26,860 nt of DNA, taken from NCBI GenBank assembly GCA_031552335.1, contig JAVBMQ010000181.1, forward strand, positions 1 to 26,860, given 5' to 3'. The position numbers were made by a program, and so were the translations under genes. The DNA is from JAISFI01 sp031552335. GTDB lineage: Bacteria > Bacteroidota > Bacteroidia > Bacteroidales > Azobacteroidaceae. This document shows positions 18,497-26,643 of the stretch, in pieces; position 1 is the stretch's first letter, and each line of letters starts with the position of its first letter. Under the pieces are notes generated by a model. It was given only the letters and a program-made list of their open reading frames with translations. It had not been told where the DNA came from and ran no database searches.

Positions 18497-18563
18497 TTCC
18501 CTTTTTCATGAAGAATCATTTTTTAATTATTAATCCTTCATTTTAATTTCTATTTATTTTCAG

Positions 18564-18637
18564 CTCTTCCTCTTGGACTTGAACCAAGGACCCTCTGATT
18601 AACAGTCAGATGCTCTAACCGACTGAGCTAAGGAAGA
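18564..18637 (-). tRNA. tRNA-Asn (anticodon GUU), promoter-proximal copy
   Basis: This is identical base for base to the 18418-18491 tRNA, with the same fully paired acceptor stem, GTT anticodon and lack of encoded CCA. It lies nearest the likely - strand promoter (-7 at 18667-18674), so the two copies are probably made as one precursor separated by a 72-base AT-rich spacer. A 6-bp hairpin (GCATTT/AAATGC, 18647-18662) lies in the short leader. Confidence 0.97.
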
Positions 18638-18666
18638 ATTTTAACTGCATTTCTCAAAATGCGATG

Positions 18667-18698
18667 CAAAAGTAATGGTTATTTTCCAAATATGCAAT
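18667..18698 (-). promoter_or_regulatory. Probable promoter of the tRNA-Asn pair
   Basis: On the - strand TACTTTTG (18667-18674) is an exact TAnnTTTG -7 element. An ATTG at 18695-18698 lies 20 bases further upstream, close to the -33 TTTG position of Bacteroides promoters. It is about 30 bases before the first tRNA. It partly overlaps the divergent -7 element of the kinase gene. Confidence 0.55.
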
Positions 18699-18705
18699 AT
18701 CTTTG
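18698..18705 (+). promoter_or_regulatory. -7 promoter element TATCTTTG of the kinase gene
   Basis: TATCTTTG matches the Bacteroides TAnnTTTG -7 consensus exactly, 21 bases before the ATG at 18727. It implies a very short leader. It also overlaps the TTG at 18703 that would be needed for a longer kinase, which supports the ATG at 18727 as the true start. No clear -33 TTTG was seen. Confidence 0.55.
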
Positions 18706-18726
18706 TGCAAAAAATATAAAGATTAT

Positions 18727-19716
18727 ATGAAAATATTAGGAATGGGCAACGCCTTAGTCGATGTATTGGCCAGACTGGAAGATGATAAGCCTCTGTCTGA
18801 TTTGAACCTCTTGAAAGGGGGGATGGAATTGATTAATGAAGAAAAACGAAATCATATATTGAGTGTAATCAGCGAATTACAACAACGGATGACTGCCGGT
18901 GGGAGTGCCTCTAATACCATGGCAGCATTGGCCAAAATGGGTGCTCCGGTCGGATTTATCGGAAAAGTAGGTGACGATGACTACGGAAATTTTTATATGG
19001 AAGATGTCCGTAAAGTCGGAGTAAATACACATTTGATACAGAAACAGGCGGCTTCCGGTACTGCAATGGCTTTGATTTCTCCCGACGGAGAACGTACTTT
19101 CGGAACTTATCTCGGTATTTCTGCAGAACTTTCAGTAGATGATTTGTCGGAAGATACTTTCAGTCAGTATAATTATTTTTATATTGAAGGGTATCTGGTG
19201 CAGAATTATGAGTTGATAGAATCTGCTATGCGTCTGGCAAAAAATATGGGAATGAAAGTGGTCATTGATGCTGCCAGTTATAATGTAGTAGAAAATAATC
19301 TCGATTTTTTCTGGAAATTGATCAACGAATATGTGGATGTGATCTTTGCAAACGAAGAAGAGGCGAAGGCTTTGACTGGTCTGGAAGCAGAAGGCGCTGT
19401 TAAAGTGCTGGCGGAAAAAGTGGATATTGCAGTCGTTAAAACCGGAGCAAAAGGGGCTTTGGTTATGTGTGGTGATCAGTTGGTGTCTGTTCCGGCGATG
19501 TCAGTGAATCTGATAGATACTACAGCTGCAGGAGATTATTATGCTGCCGGATTTCTCTTCGGACTGACCCGGAACAAGAACTTGGAACAATGTGCTCAAT
19601 TAGGAATTTTACTCGCTTCCAATGTTATTGAAGTAGTTGGAACCCGCTTGGATGATTATTCCTGGCAAAAAATAAAGCAAACAGCAGAAAAAATTATATC
19701 TTCGCAAAATGAATAA
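18727..19716 (+). CDS. PfkB-family sugar/nucleoside kinase (adenosine kinase-like)
   Basis: From the ATG at 18727 the product is 329 residues beginning MKILGMGNALVDVLARL, the usual N-terminal strand of ribokinase/adenosine kinases. An in-frame TTG at 18703 would add 8 polar residues but lies on the likely -7 promoter element. PfkB features are AGGSASNTMAALAKMG (substrate-binding GG region), GFIGKVGDDDYGNF, FANEEEAKALTG, and the C-terminal signature DTTAAGDYYAAGFL. The Asp of AAGD should be the catalytic base and the preceding residues the anion hole (DTTGAGD in most members; Ala for Gly here). It transfers phosphate from ATP to a sugar or nucleoside in the cytoplasm; the exact substrate cannot be told. 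It overlaps the protease gene by 8 bases (ATGAATAA), so the two are translationally linked. Confidence 0.9.
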   Translation: MKILGMGNALVDVLARLEDDKPLSDLNLLKGGMELINEEKRNHILSVISELQQRMTAGGSASNTMAALAKMGAPVGFIGKVGDDDYGNFYMEDVRKVGVNTHLIQKQAASGTAMALISPDGERTFGTYLGISAELSVDDLSEDTFSQYNYFYIEGYLVQNYELIESAMRLAKNMGMKVVIDAASYNVVENNLDFFWKLINEYVDVIFANEEEAKALTGLEAEGAVKVLAEKVDIAVVKTGAKGALVMCGDQLVSVPAMSVNLIDTTAAGDYYAAGFLFGLTRNKNLEQCAQLGILLASNVIEVVGTRLDDYSWQKIKQTAEKIISSQNE

Positions 19717-21379
19717 AAAATATTGTATACTCGGATTATACCTTATCCTTGGAGTTATTGCGGTTCCTGCGCAAAAAAACGATAATCATCGCTTCGAGTT
19801 ATCGAAAAATATGGATATATTCAATGCCCTGATAAAGGACTTGGATATGTTTTATGTGGATACTATTCATCCGGAAATACTGATTCCGGATGGCATTGAA
19901 ATGATGTTGTCAAAATTGGATCCGTATACCAACTATATGTCGGAACAGGATTTGGGCGACTTTAAGTTTTTGGTTACCGGAGAATATGGAGGTATTGGTT
20001 CTGTGATCACTCAACGAAATGGAAAGACTTATATCGTAGAACCGTATGAAGGTATGCCGGCGGCACTTGCCGGACTGAAAGCCGGAGATGAGATATTGTC
20101 AATAGATGATGTACTTATCAGTGAAATTAAAGAACCCAGTGAAAAGCTAAAAGGGCAACCGGGCACAAAAGTTAAACTGAAGTATCTGCGACCGGGAAAT
20201 ACTAAACCGTCTACTATGGAAGTTACCCGTAAAATCATACAGGTGAATCCTGTTACATATTATGGGGTAGTAGGTAATAATACGGGTTATATTTACTTGT
20301 CGGGTTTCACAGATCAATGCTCTCAGGAAGTAAAAGCTGCTTTTTTAAACCTGAAAGCAAAAAATGTATCTTCTGTTATTCTGGATTTACGGAATAACCT
20401 GGGTGGCAGTATGGAAGAGGCTGTGCAAATTGTCAATTTTTTTGTACCTAAAGGTAAGATTGTACTTACGACTAAAGGAAAAATCAGACAGGCAGACCGG
20501 ACTTCCCGGACCACTCTAGATCCACTGGATGCAGAAATTCCATTGGCTATATTGGTGAATGAAAGTTCTGCTTCCGCTTCTGAAATTGTTTGCGGAGCCA
20601 TACAGGATATGGATAGAGGTATTCTGGTGGGTAACCGTACCTTTGGAAAAGGATTGGTACAGGAGGCTCACGAATTGCCATATAACACAAGCCTGAAATT
20701 GACTACAGCTAAATACTATATTCCCAGCGGACGTTGTATTCAGGCAATTGATTACTCTCACAAGGCTGCTGATGGTAGCGTCGGTGCCATTCCCGATAGT
20801 CTGACTTCTGTTTTTTATACGGAAAAAGGACGTCCGGTACGTGATGGAGGGGGAGTAACTCCGGATTTTAAAATTGAAGACCAGCGAAGATCAAGTATCT
20901 TATATTATCTTTTGGTAGATTATGTTGTCTTTGATTATGTTACCGAATGGGTACAGAAGCATCCTGTGATTGCTCCTGCCGATCAGTTTGTGTTCCCGGA
21001 TGCAGATTATGATTCATTCAAAGCTTTTGCCAAAGAAAAAGATTTTAAATATAACCGGCAGAGTGAAAAGGCTTTGGCGGCTTTGAAGGAAATAGTGAGT
21101 TTAGAAGGTTATTCTGATGATGTGTCAACAGAGTTCAATGCCCTGGAAGATAAGCTTCGTCCGAATATTGATAAAGAATTGGATGAAAATAAAGATATCA
21201 TTGTACGCTATATTTCCCAGGAAATAGCCAAAAGATATTATTATCAGAAGGGAGAGATTCTTCAGACAATTAAAAATGATCCCGCATTGGAAAAAGCCCT
21301 GGAGGTGCTGAATGATAAAGAGTTGTATCAAAATACGCTGACAACTCCGGGTAATTTAAGTGAACTCCAAAAAAAATAA
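19709..21379 (+). CDS. S41-family C-terminal processing peptidase with PDZ domain
   Basis: The 556-residue protein begins with signal peptide MNKKYCILGLYLILGVIAVPAQ, so it acts in the periplasm. A short helical region precedes DPYTNYMSEQD (71-81), typical of CTP proteases. The PDZ domain spans about 90-175 (GGIGSVI, AGLKAGDEILSID). The S41 protease core follows, with GYIYLSGF, ILDLRNNLGGSMEEA (224-238), the nucleophile block NESSASASE (284-292, catalytic Ser within it) and the general-base Lys in RTFGKGLVQ (Lys314). All catalytic residues are present. The last ~170 residues are helical, as in other Bacteroidota CTPs. Such proteases trim protein C-termini or degrade envelope proteins. It starts inside the end of the kinase gene and is followed after 5 bases by a phosphoesterase. 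Confidence 0.93.
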   Translation: MNKKYCILGLYLILGVIAVPAQKNDNHRFELSKNMDIFNALIKDLDMFYVDTIHPEILIPDGIEMMLSKLDPYTNYMSEQDLGDFKFLVTGEYGGIGSVITQRNGKTYIVEPYEGMPAALAGLKAGDEILSIDDVLISEIKEPSEKLKGQPGTKVKLKYLRPGNTKPSTMEVTRKIIQVNPVTYYGVVGNNTGYIYLSGFTDQCSQEVKAAFLNLKAKNVSSVILDLRNNLGGSMEEAVQIVNFFVPKGKIVLTTKGKIRQADRTSRTTLDPLDAEIPLAILVNESSASASEIVCGAIQDMDRGILVGNRTFGKGLVQEAHELPYNTSLKLTTAKYYIPSGRCIQAIDYSHKAADGSVGAIPDSLTSVFYTEKGRPVRDGGGVTPDFKIEDQRRSSILYYLLVDYVVFDYVTEWVQKHPVIAPADQFVFPDADYDSFKAFAKEKDFKYNRQSEKALAALKEIVSLEGYSDDVSTEFNALEDKLRPNIDKELDENKDIIVRYISQEIAKRYYYQKGEILQTIKNDPALEKALEVLNDKELYQNTLTTPGNLSELQKK

Positions 21380-21384
21380 GCGGA

Positions 21385-22527
21385 ATGAAGTATTTTTTTA
21401 TTGTTTTTTTGTTAGTCTATGTCTTGGCAAGCGCTTACGTTTTTGTTCGTGGCTGGCAACTCTTGCCCAATAATTTGCCTCTCCGGATTGTTTATTGTCT
21501 GGTGTTTGTATTTCTCTGGTCTGCCTATATCGTGGCTATGCTGGCTAAAGAGTCCTGGCCGGTACCTGTAATCAAGTGGCTTTGTATTCCGGGAGGGATA
21601 TGGTTTGCTGTGATGATCTATTTATTGATGGCTTTGTTGGCGATTGATTTACTGCGGATTGCAAATTATTTTTTCCATTTTTTCCCGGCTTTCATTACCG
21701 GAAATGTATATCGTGCCCGTTTGTTTACGGGAGGATTTGTATTGTTCGCGTTATCTGTTATTTTCATTATCGGTCATTATCGTTTTTCCCATCCTGTGGT
21801 GGAAGAGTTGGAACTGGATGTGGACAAACCGGTACAGGGTAGAAAAGAGTTAAACATTGTGGCTATTTCTGATGTGCATCTGGGGTTTACTATAGGGAAA
21901 GATAACCTGAAGAAGTATGTAGCGCAAATCAACGCACTCGAACCGGATATCATTCTTATTGCGGGCGATTTGATTGATATCAGTACCCGTCCTTTGGAAA
22001 CCTACCGGATGTATGAAGAATTACAGCAACTGAAAGCGCCCTTGGGTGTGTATATGGTGACCGGAAATCATGAATATATTGCAGGGATAGATGCTTCTGT
22101 GGCATTTATTGAAAAAACAGGAATCCGGTTGCTGAGAAATGAATTTGTATTGCTGGATAGTACTTTTGTCGTTGCCGGAGAAGAGGATATCAGCGGACAT
22201 GAGAATCGTCGCTTGAAAGATATTTTACAGGAAACAGGAAATAATGATTCTTTACCCGTCATTGCTCTTTGTCACCAGCCGCAGGATGTGCTGGTAAAAG
22301 AAGCGGCTGATGCCGGGGTTGACTTGCTTTTATGTGGTCATACGCATCAGGGACAGTTTTGGCCGGGGAATCAGCTTGTAAAGAAAATGTTCAAATATGC
22401 TTATGGATACGGACGAATGGACAATATGCATGTGTATGTTTCCAGTGGATTGGGAATCTGGGGACCACAGTTCCGTATTGGCACTCAGTCTGAAATCGTC
22501 AAAATCAAACTGAAGTTCAAAAGTTAA
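21385..22527 (+). CDS. Membrane-anchored calcineurin-like metallophosphoesterase
   Basis: The 380-residue protein has about four N-terminal transmembrane segments (roughly 1-20, 33-53, 70-92, 112-131), then a soluble phosphoesterase domain. The metal-ligand motifs are complete: SDVHLG (D163, H165), AGDLID (D195), GNHE (N228, H229), CHQP (H297) and CGHTHQGQ (H319, H321). The layout resembles YaeI/YkuE-type phosphoesterases, which hydrolyse phosphodiester or pyrophosphate bonds of lipids or nucleotides; the substrate is unknown here. The catalytic domain is probably held at the inner membrane; which side it faces I cannot settle. It begins 5 bases after the protease and ends 3 bases before a paralogue, so it belongs to the same run. 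Confidence 0.9.
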   Translation: MKYFFIVFLLVYVLASAYVFVRGWQLLPNNLPLRIVYCLVFVFLWSAYIVAMLAKESWPVPVIKWLCIPGGIWFAVMIYLLMALLAIDLLRIANYFFHFFPAFITGNVYRARLFTGGFVLFALSVIFIIGHYRFSHPVVEELELDVDKPVQGRKELNIVAISDVHLGFTIGKDNLKKYVAQINALEPDIILIAGDLIDISTRPLETYRMYEELQQLKAPLGVYMVTGNHEYIAGIDASVAFIEKTGIRLLRNEFVLLDSTFVVAGEEDISGHENRRLKDILQETGNNDSLPVIALCHQPQDVLVKEAADAGVDLLLCGHTHQGQFWPGNQLVKKMFKYAYGYGRMDNMHVYVSSGLGIWGPQFRIGTQSEIVKIKLKFKS

Positions 22528-22530
22528 GTA

Positions 22531-23694
22531 ATGAAGATTTTCCTGACATCCATTTTTGCCCAGACAATCCTTACCGGATATATATTTTATCATGCCTGGC
22601 ATGCCGTTCCTTCCGGAAAAACCTGGCGATTACCATTGGTAGGTTTGTTTGTTGTGGAAATATTGTTGTTTTTTACAGGATTTTTCTTCCATAAAGTGCT
22701 GGATGACAAATTTTTATATTTCCTGCAAATGGTGTGTGGTACCTGGTTTATTGCTGCAGTTTATTTGTCCATGTGTCTGTTTGTCATGGATATTTTACGC
22801 ATAATCAACCACTTTTTTCCATTTTTTCCGAAATACATCCGGACATATTACCGGCAGATAAAAATATTTCTTTTTTTCTTTTTTCCGTCTTTGGTTATCT
22901 TCTTTCTTTCTTGTGGCTTCTATAGCTTTAATCACCCGAAGGTTAAGTATCAGACTATTGAAATTCACAAAAAAGCGGGAAAATTGGAAAAATTCCGGAT
23001 CGCTTTTGCCACAGATATTCATGCCGGGTATATCGTAGATAAAAATCAATTGCACAAATATATAGATTTAATTAATGCCCAACATTGTGACCTGATTATG
23101 TTGGGAGGCGATATGATCGATTATGACCTCCATATCCTGAATATGGAAGATATGGCTTCCGAATTCCGCCGTTTGCATGCACCACAGGGGGTATATGCTG
23201 TATTAGGAAATCATGAACGCCGGTTTGATACGGAAAAAAAAGTTGAATGGCTCAGAAGTGCCGGATTAACAGTACTGAAAGATACCGTGATTATGCCCGA
23301 ATTGTCTTTTTACCTGATCGGACGGGATGATAAGAAAAATGAAGATCGCAGATCTTTAAGTTATTTGACTACCGGACTGGATCGTTCCAAACCTATCATA
23401 GTCATTGACCACCAACCGGCAAGCCTTGGTGAAAATCTGATGAATCAGGTTGATTTTACTGCGCACGGACATGTACATAACGGACAGATATGGCCTTATA
23501 ATTATGCCATGTACTGGTTTTGGAATGGTTTCAGTGAAGGATATCATCGGCTTGGAAAAACCCAGATGTATATCTCTTCAGGATTAGGCTTGTCAGGCCC
23601 TCCCTTTCGTGTATTTACCGATTCGGAAGTAATCGTTTTTGAGTTGGTGTTTAAAGCTGCTACTAATAAATTTGTTTTTTTATCGCAACATTAG
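22531..23694 (+). CDS. Second membrane-anchored metallophosphoesterase, paralogue of the preceding gene
   Basis: The 387-residue protein has the same design as its neighbour: about four N-terminal membrane segments (1-22, 35-55, 68-95, 110-131), then a calcineurin-like domain. Its motifs are TDIHAG (D162, H164), GGDMIDYD (D194), GNHERR (N227, H228), DHQP (H294) and GHVHNGQIWP (H314, H316). All metal ligands are retained, so it should be active. Similarity runs the whole length, including conserved MDILRIxNxFFxFFP in the last membrane segment, but identity is moderate. This indicates an old tandem duplication with possible functional split. It starts 3 bases after the first paralogue. It is the last gene of the + run and converges with the cassette at the right end. 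Confidence 0.9.
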   Translation: MKIFLTSIFAQTILTGYIFYHAWHAVPSGKTWRLPLVGLFVVEILLFFTGFFFHKVLDDKFLYFLQMVCGTWFIAAVYLSMCLFVMDILRIINHFFPFFPKYIRTYYRQIKIFLFFFFPSLVIFFLSCGFYSFNHPKVKYQTIEIHKKAGKLEKFRIAFATDIHAGYIVDKNQLHKYIDLINAQHCDLIMLGGDMIDYDLHILNMEDMASEFRRLHAPQGVYAVLGNHERRFDTEKKVEWLRSAGLTVLKDTVIMPELSFYLIGRDDKKNEDRRSLSYLTTGLDRSKPIIVIDHQPASLGENLMNQVDFTAHGHVHNGQIWPYNYAMYWFWNGFSEGYHRLGKTQMYISSGLGLSGPPFRVFTDSEVIVFELVFKAATNKFVFLSQH

Positions 23695-23695
23695 A

Positions 23696-23723
23696 ATATT
23701 CATGTTTGTATATTTATGAATAT
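23696..23723. other. Short inverted repeat between convergent genes
   Basis: ATATTCAT and ATGAATAT pair perfectly across a 12-base loop in the 35-base gap between the convergent phosphoesterase and PLD-like genes. There is no T-run on either strand, so it is a weak candidate for a bidirectional transcription end. Confidence 0.3.
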
Positions 23724-23729
23724 CCCTGG

Positions 23730-24470
23730 CTAAATATTAGTATACTGGCTATTTAATAATCTATTGTTGACTATCGGACGAACAATATAAGTAAGTTCTT
23801 TTGATTGTGCTGTCAAATAATGGAAACCGCTTGACAAAACTATTTCAACACTATCATCTACAATGATATATCTATCATGATGAGTTTGAATGTTATTGTC
23901 ATTCTTGAAGTTCCATTTCGGATTAAATGCAGACAAGTCAGCTATGTTATCAGGGGTCAAGTGATTAGAATGATACACAATATCTACATTTTTGTCTGGA
24001 AGTATAGATTTCAAGCTATTTATACCTTCGTTCGATTTACATAAGTGAGCATCATGTAAATACAAAACTTTGGCATTCTTACAAATTGTTTTAATATGCT
24101 TGATCGCTTTATCTCTTATTGCATCTCTATAATGACAACCAATTACTGAAGTTGTAATGGAATCTGCATTGATATTTACATAAGGAAATGTTGTGCTGTC
24201 TGTGCAAAGTATGAGTTTATAGTCTGTTTTATTTGCTAAATCCGTCAAACTTTGATTGGTAAATCCTGACTTTCTTAATGAAATAAGCGTTGATTTTTCG
24301 AACTCTCCATCAATTCCAATCTCTTGCAATTGTTTGATATTAGTCAAAAATTCTCCACAATGAAACTTCAATAAGTTAGAAATAATTCCTTTGTCAAAAT
24401 CAATTTGTTTTTTGAAATAATGATATTCTTTATAAAGCTCATTAGATAATACAAAACTATATTTTCCCAT
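23730..24470 (-). CDS. Unrecognised protein with C-terminal PLD-like H-x-R-x4-D motif
   Basis: The 246-residue soluble protein has no signal peptide or membrane segment. The first 110 residues are not recognised. From about 108 to 235 it reads like half of a phospholipase-D-superfamily domain: an alpha/beta stretch (AIKHIKTICKNAKVLYLHD), then THHDRYIIVDD with H198, R200 and D205, followed by VEIVLSSG and ELTYIVR. This matches the HxKx4D catalytic signature except for Arg in place of Lys. With one motif per chain it would need to dimerise to make an active site, as the nuclease Nuc does. In context it could be the effector (nuclease or phosphodiesterase) of the cassette; this is inference. Its ATG is 2 bases after the stop of the ATPase gene, so co-translation is expected. 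It is the last gene of the cassette. Confidence 0.6.
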   Translation of the reverse strand: MGKYSFVLSNELYKEYHYFKKQIDFDKGIISNLLKFHCGEFLTNIKQLQEIGIDGEFEKSTLISLRKSGFTNQSLTDLANKTDYKLILCTDSTTFPYVNINADSITTSVIGCHYRDAIRDKAIKHIKTICKNAKVLYLHDAHLCKSNEGINSLKSILPDKNVDIVYHSNHLTPDNIADLSAFNPKWNFKNDNNIQTHHDRYIIVDDSVEIVLSSGFHYLTAQSKELTYIVRPIVNNRLLNSQYTNI

Positions 24471-24472
24471 AA

Positions 24473-25498
24473 TTATTCCATTTCTAAAAGTTCGGCTAAG
24501 GTTGCATCGAAAAATCCGTCCGGAAAATCATTAACAAATTTTCCATCTTCTTTAAATCGTATTTCTTCAAATGGTTTTTGTATCCCTCCTTTGTAAAAAA
24601 TAACGGCTTTATCGAATGAAAACCGTTTTTTGTATATTTCATATCCCACTTTGTAAATCAAGTGTTCGCAATGGGTTTCAATAATCACCTGAATACCTGC
24701 ATTGGCAATAAATGCCAAAAATTCTCCCACTTTAGCCTGACTGGCAGGATGAAGATGAATCTCTGGATTTTCGATAATCAAAATGTCCCCTTTCTTTGCA
24801 CGTAGACACATGATCAGAATTTTTGTCAAATAGCCCACTCCTGCACCTAATTGTAATGGAGGAATATTTTGTAAGCCATCGCTGTGGTATCTTATTTCTA
24901 CGGTTTCATCCAACCTCTTTTCTGATTGAAGTTCTGTGTTAATCTCCAAAACTTTAGACAACCAATAATTTACCTGTGCTGATAAAGTGCTGGAATTTTC
25001 ATCTTTTACTAATTCAGCAATAACCGGAACAGATTTCTCATTTTCAAAAGTACCCCATAGATACTCTCCATTAGTCCCAACTTTATAATCTGTATTAATT
25101 CTTGAATATTGTTCTATGCCGATTCTATTTGCAGACAAGTAAAATAAATTTTCTTCGAACTTCAATTGATATTTTTTTATTTCGTCTAATGACAATGCTG
25201 TGCCAAAGTTAATTTCTTGGTTTTTGAAAAAAGAAAATTTATTAGAATCAATTGTCAATGATACACCAACCGACTTGGCATTATAATATTTATTTCTAAG
25301 AGACTCAAAATTTGATGTAATTACATGGATTAATAGAGAAGATTTAATTCCTCCAAAATATAATTGTGGCAATAAAATGGCTTGTATTAAACTCGATTTT
25401 CCCGTAGAATTCAATCCCGTAATAATTGTAAGCGGTTTGAATTCCAAGATTTCTTGATGAAGACACTTAAAGTCTTCTATTTCTACTCTTTTGATCAT
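24473..25498 (-). CDS. AAA/OLD-like ATPase of the DUF3696 type
   Basis: The 341-residue cytoplasmic ATPase opens MIKRVEIEDFKCL, the usual start of SMC/RecF/OLD-type ATPases. It has Walker A GLNSTGKSS (28-36), a signature-like LGAGVGYLTKIL (218-228), Walker B GDILIIENPEIHLHP (237-251) and a switch-like ETHCEHLI (274-281). The end (FVNDFPDGFFDATLAEL) matches the short conserved tail called DUF3696. There is no TOPRIM nuclease domain, so it is an ATPase only and would need another protein for effector activity. Related ATPases are common sensor or motor parts of phage-defence and retron-like systems (established for the wider family). Its start overlaps the DUF262 stop by ATGA, and the PLD-like gene starts 2 bases after it, so the three proteins probably work together. 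Confidence 0.85.
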   Translation of the reverse strand: MIKRVEIEDFKCLHQEILEFKPLTIITGLNSTGKSSLIQAILLPQLYFGGIKSSLLIHVITSNFESLRNKYYNAKSVGVSLTIDSNKFSFFKNQEINFGTALSLDEIKKYQLKFEENLFYLSANRIGIEQYSRINTDYKVGTNGEYLWGTFENEKSVPVIAELVKDENSSTLSAQVNYWLSKVLEINTELQSEKRLDETVEIRYHSDGLQNIPPLQLGAGVGYLTKILIMCLRAKKGDILIIENPEIHLHPASQAKVGEFLAFIANAGIQVIIETHCEHLIYKVGYEIYKKRFSFDKAVIFYKGGIQKPFEEIRFKEDGKFVNDFPDGFFDATLAELLEME

Positions 25499-26643
25499 AG
25501 TAAGAAATATTTTACTAATTCATTTATTTTTTCAAATCGATAGGCAACGCTAGTCGTAGAATCTATATTACCACTAAAATATGCCGATTGATCAAATTCT
25601 TTTTTCAGATTAACAATTGCAGAACTTATTTCATTGGCCTTTCCTAAGTTTAATTGAAAGGAAAAAAAATAAGTTAATGCTTCTAAAAGCGGCATGTTGA
25701 TTGGGCGACGTTGGATCCCATGAGACTCAAACCGAAAAGCATCTTCTCCCAAAACATTGGAACACATTTGCATGGATTGTTTAAATAAATTTTCATATTC
25801 GTTAATTATTTCATCCGCCATGTTTTCGTTGACATAAATCATGAACCGAGCTAAAAAATCATCAATGTCACCTTTATATTCCAATAATTGGTTGTTCTTG
25901 AATTGTCCCTTTTGAAGTAATAAAAAAGCATAAGCTCTTAATGCCACATATTGATCTTTCATTCGTTCTTTGTTGATTGAACCTGTTGCAGCAAGAAATT
26001 CCATAGAATCACACAATCGTTTCAATAAATCCGTACTTTTTCCTCGGTATAAGGCATTCCGCATTTCTTGTTTATTCAAAGAAGTTCCACCTCTGTTTAC
26101 TCTATCAAAGATATCATATTTTACTCGTTCAGGAGTAGGTGGTTGTATGATGTAAAAAAACAGCTGATAATCTTCAAAAATACCTTGTAATTTTATATCT
26201 AAGTCTTTGAAATATAAACCATTCAAATTCTCTAAAATTTTAAGTCCAGTTAGTTTTGTTTTTCCTTCTAAAAAGTCTAAAATAGCAGTTATACGCTGCC
26301 TGCCATCAACAACTTGCTTCTTTCCGTTTTTGTCTTCAAATAAATACATTAAAGGAATAGGAATCCCCATCAAAATAGATTCCACCAGTTCCGACTTCTG
26401 TTTGCTTTTCCAAACTTCATTGCGTTGAAAGTCTGGATTTAGAATAAGTTCCTTCCTTTTGCTACATAAGGTTTGTAGATGGAGGATACTAAACTGAGCT
26501 TTATCAATTTTTACCTTGGCATTAGGATAAATAGTATCAGAGTTATTATTGATATCCAAATCCGCATTTTCAACATCATTCTCCTTTGGAGTGTTGTTCA
26601 GATTCATGTTGTTATTTTCTGTATTTTCCATATCACTCCTCAT
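25495..26643 (-). CDS. DUF262-domain protein (ParB/Srx-like, GmrSD N-terminal type)
   Basis: The 382-residue protein has a low-complexity Asn/Asp-rich N-terminus (about 1-45) then a DUF262 domain: LILNPDFQRNEVW (67-79), LVESILMGIPIPLMYL (86-101), VVDGRQRITAILDFL (111-125) and FDRVNRGGTSLNKQEMRNAL (179-198). The DGRQR motif is the nucleotide-binding/hydrolysing signature of this fold in GmrS-type restriction subunits; here it is intact (DGQQR more commonly). No DUF1524 HNH nuclease domain is fused, so it is not a complete GmrSD enzyme. The role may be sensing or NTP hydrolysis (inference). The first ATG overlaps the preceding stop as TAATG. A second ATG at 26631 has AGGAG just ahead of it and may be the real start, removing four residues. 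It overlaps the ATPase gene by 4 bases. Confidence 0.85.
   Translation of the reverse strand: MRSDMENTENNNMNLNNTPKENDVENADLDINNNSDTIYPNAKVKIDKAQFSILHLQTLCSKRKELILNPDFQRNEVWKSKQKSELVESILMGIPIPLMYLFEDKNGKKQVVDGRQRITAILDFLEGKTKLTGLKILENLNGLYFKDLDIKLQGIFEDYQLFFYIIQPPTPERVKYDIFDRVNRGGTSLNKQEMRNALYRGKSTDLLKRLCDSMEFLAATGSINKERMKDQYVALRAYAFLLLQKGQFKNNQLLEYKGDIDDFLARFMIYVNENMADEIINEYENLFKQSMQMCSNVLGEDAFRFESHGIQRRPINMPLLEALTYFFSFQLNLGKANEISSAIVNLKKEFDQSAYFSGNIDSTTSVAYRFEKINELVKYFLL

Noticed and set aside
18417..18642. The 80-bp direct repeat as a phage attachment pair or CRISPR-like unit
   Set aside because: The repeat is explained by two complete tRNA-Asn genes, and the 72-base spacer holds no integrase or mobile gene.
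18703..18726. TTG-initiated eight-residue extension of the PfkB kinase
   Set aside because: It overlaps a likely -7 promoter element, and the family N-terminus begins naturally at the ATG at 18727.
22795..23055. Antisense open frame in the second phosphoesterase
   Set aside because: It mirrors the membrane-rich T-rich coding sequence and contains low-complexity Lys runs; no start context or homology.
23695..23729. Inverted repeat between convergent genes as an intrinsic terminator
   Set aside because: There is no T-run on either strand after the stem, so it is listed only as a weak structural feature.
24473..25498. ATPase as an OLD-family nuclease
   Set aside because: The protein ends soon after the ATPase core with a DUF3696-like tail and has no room for a TOPRIM domain.
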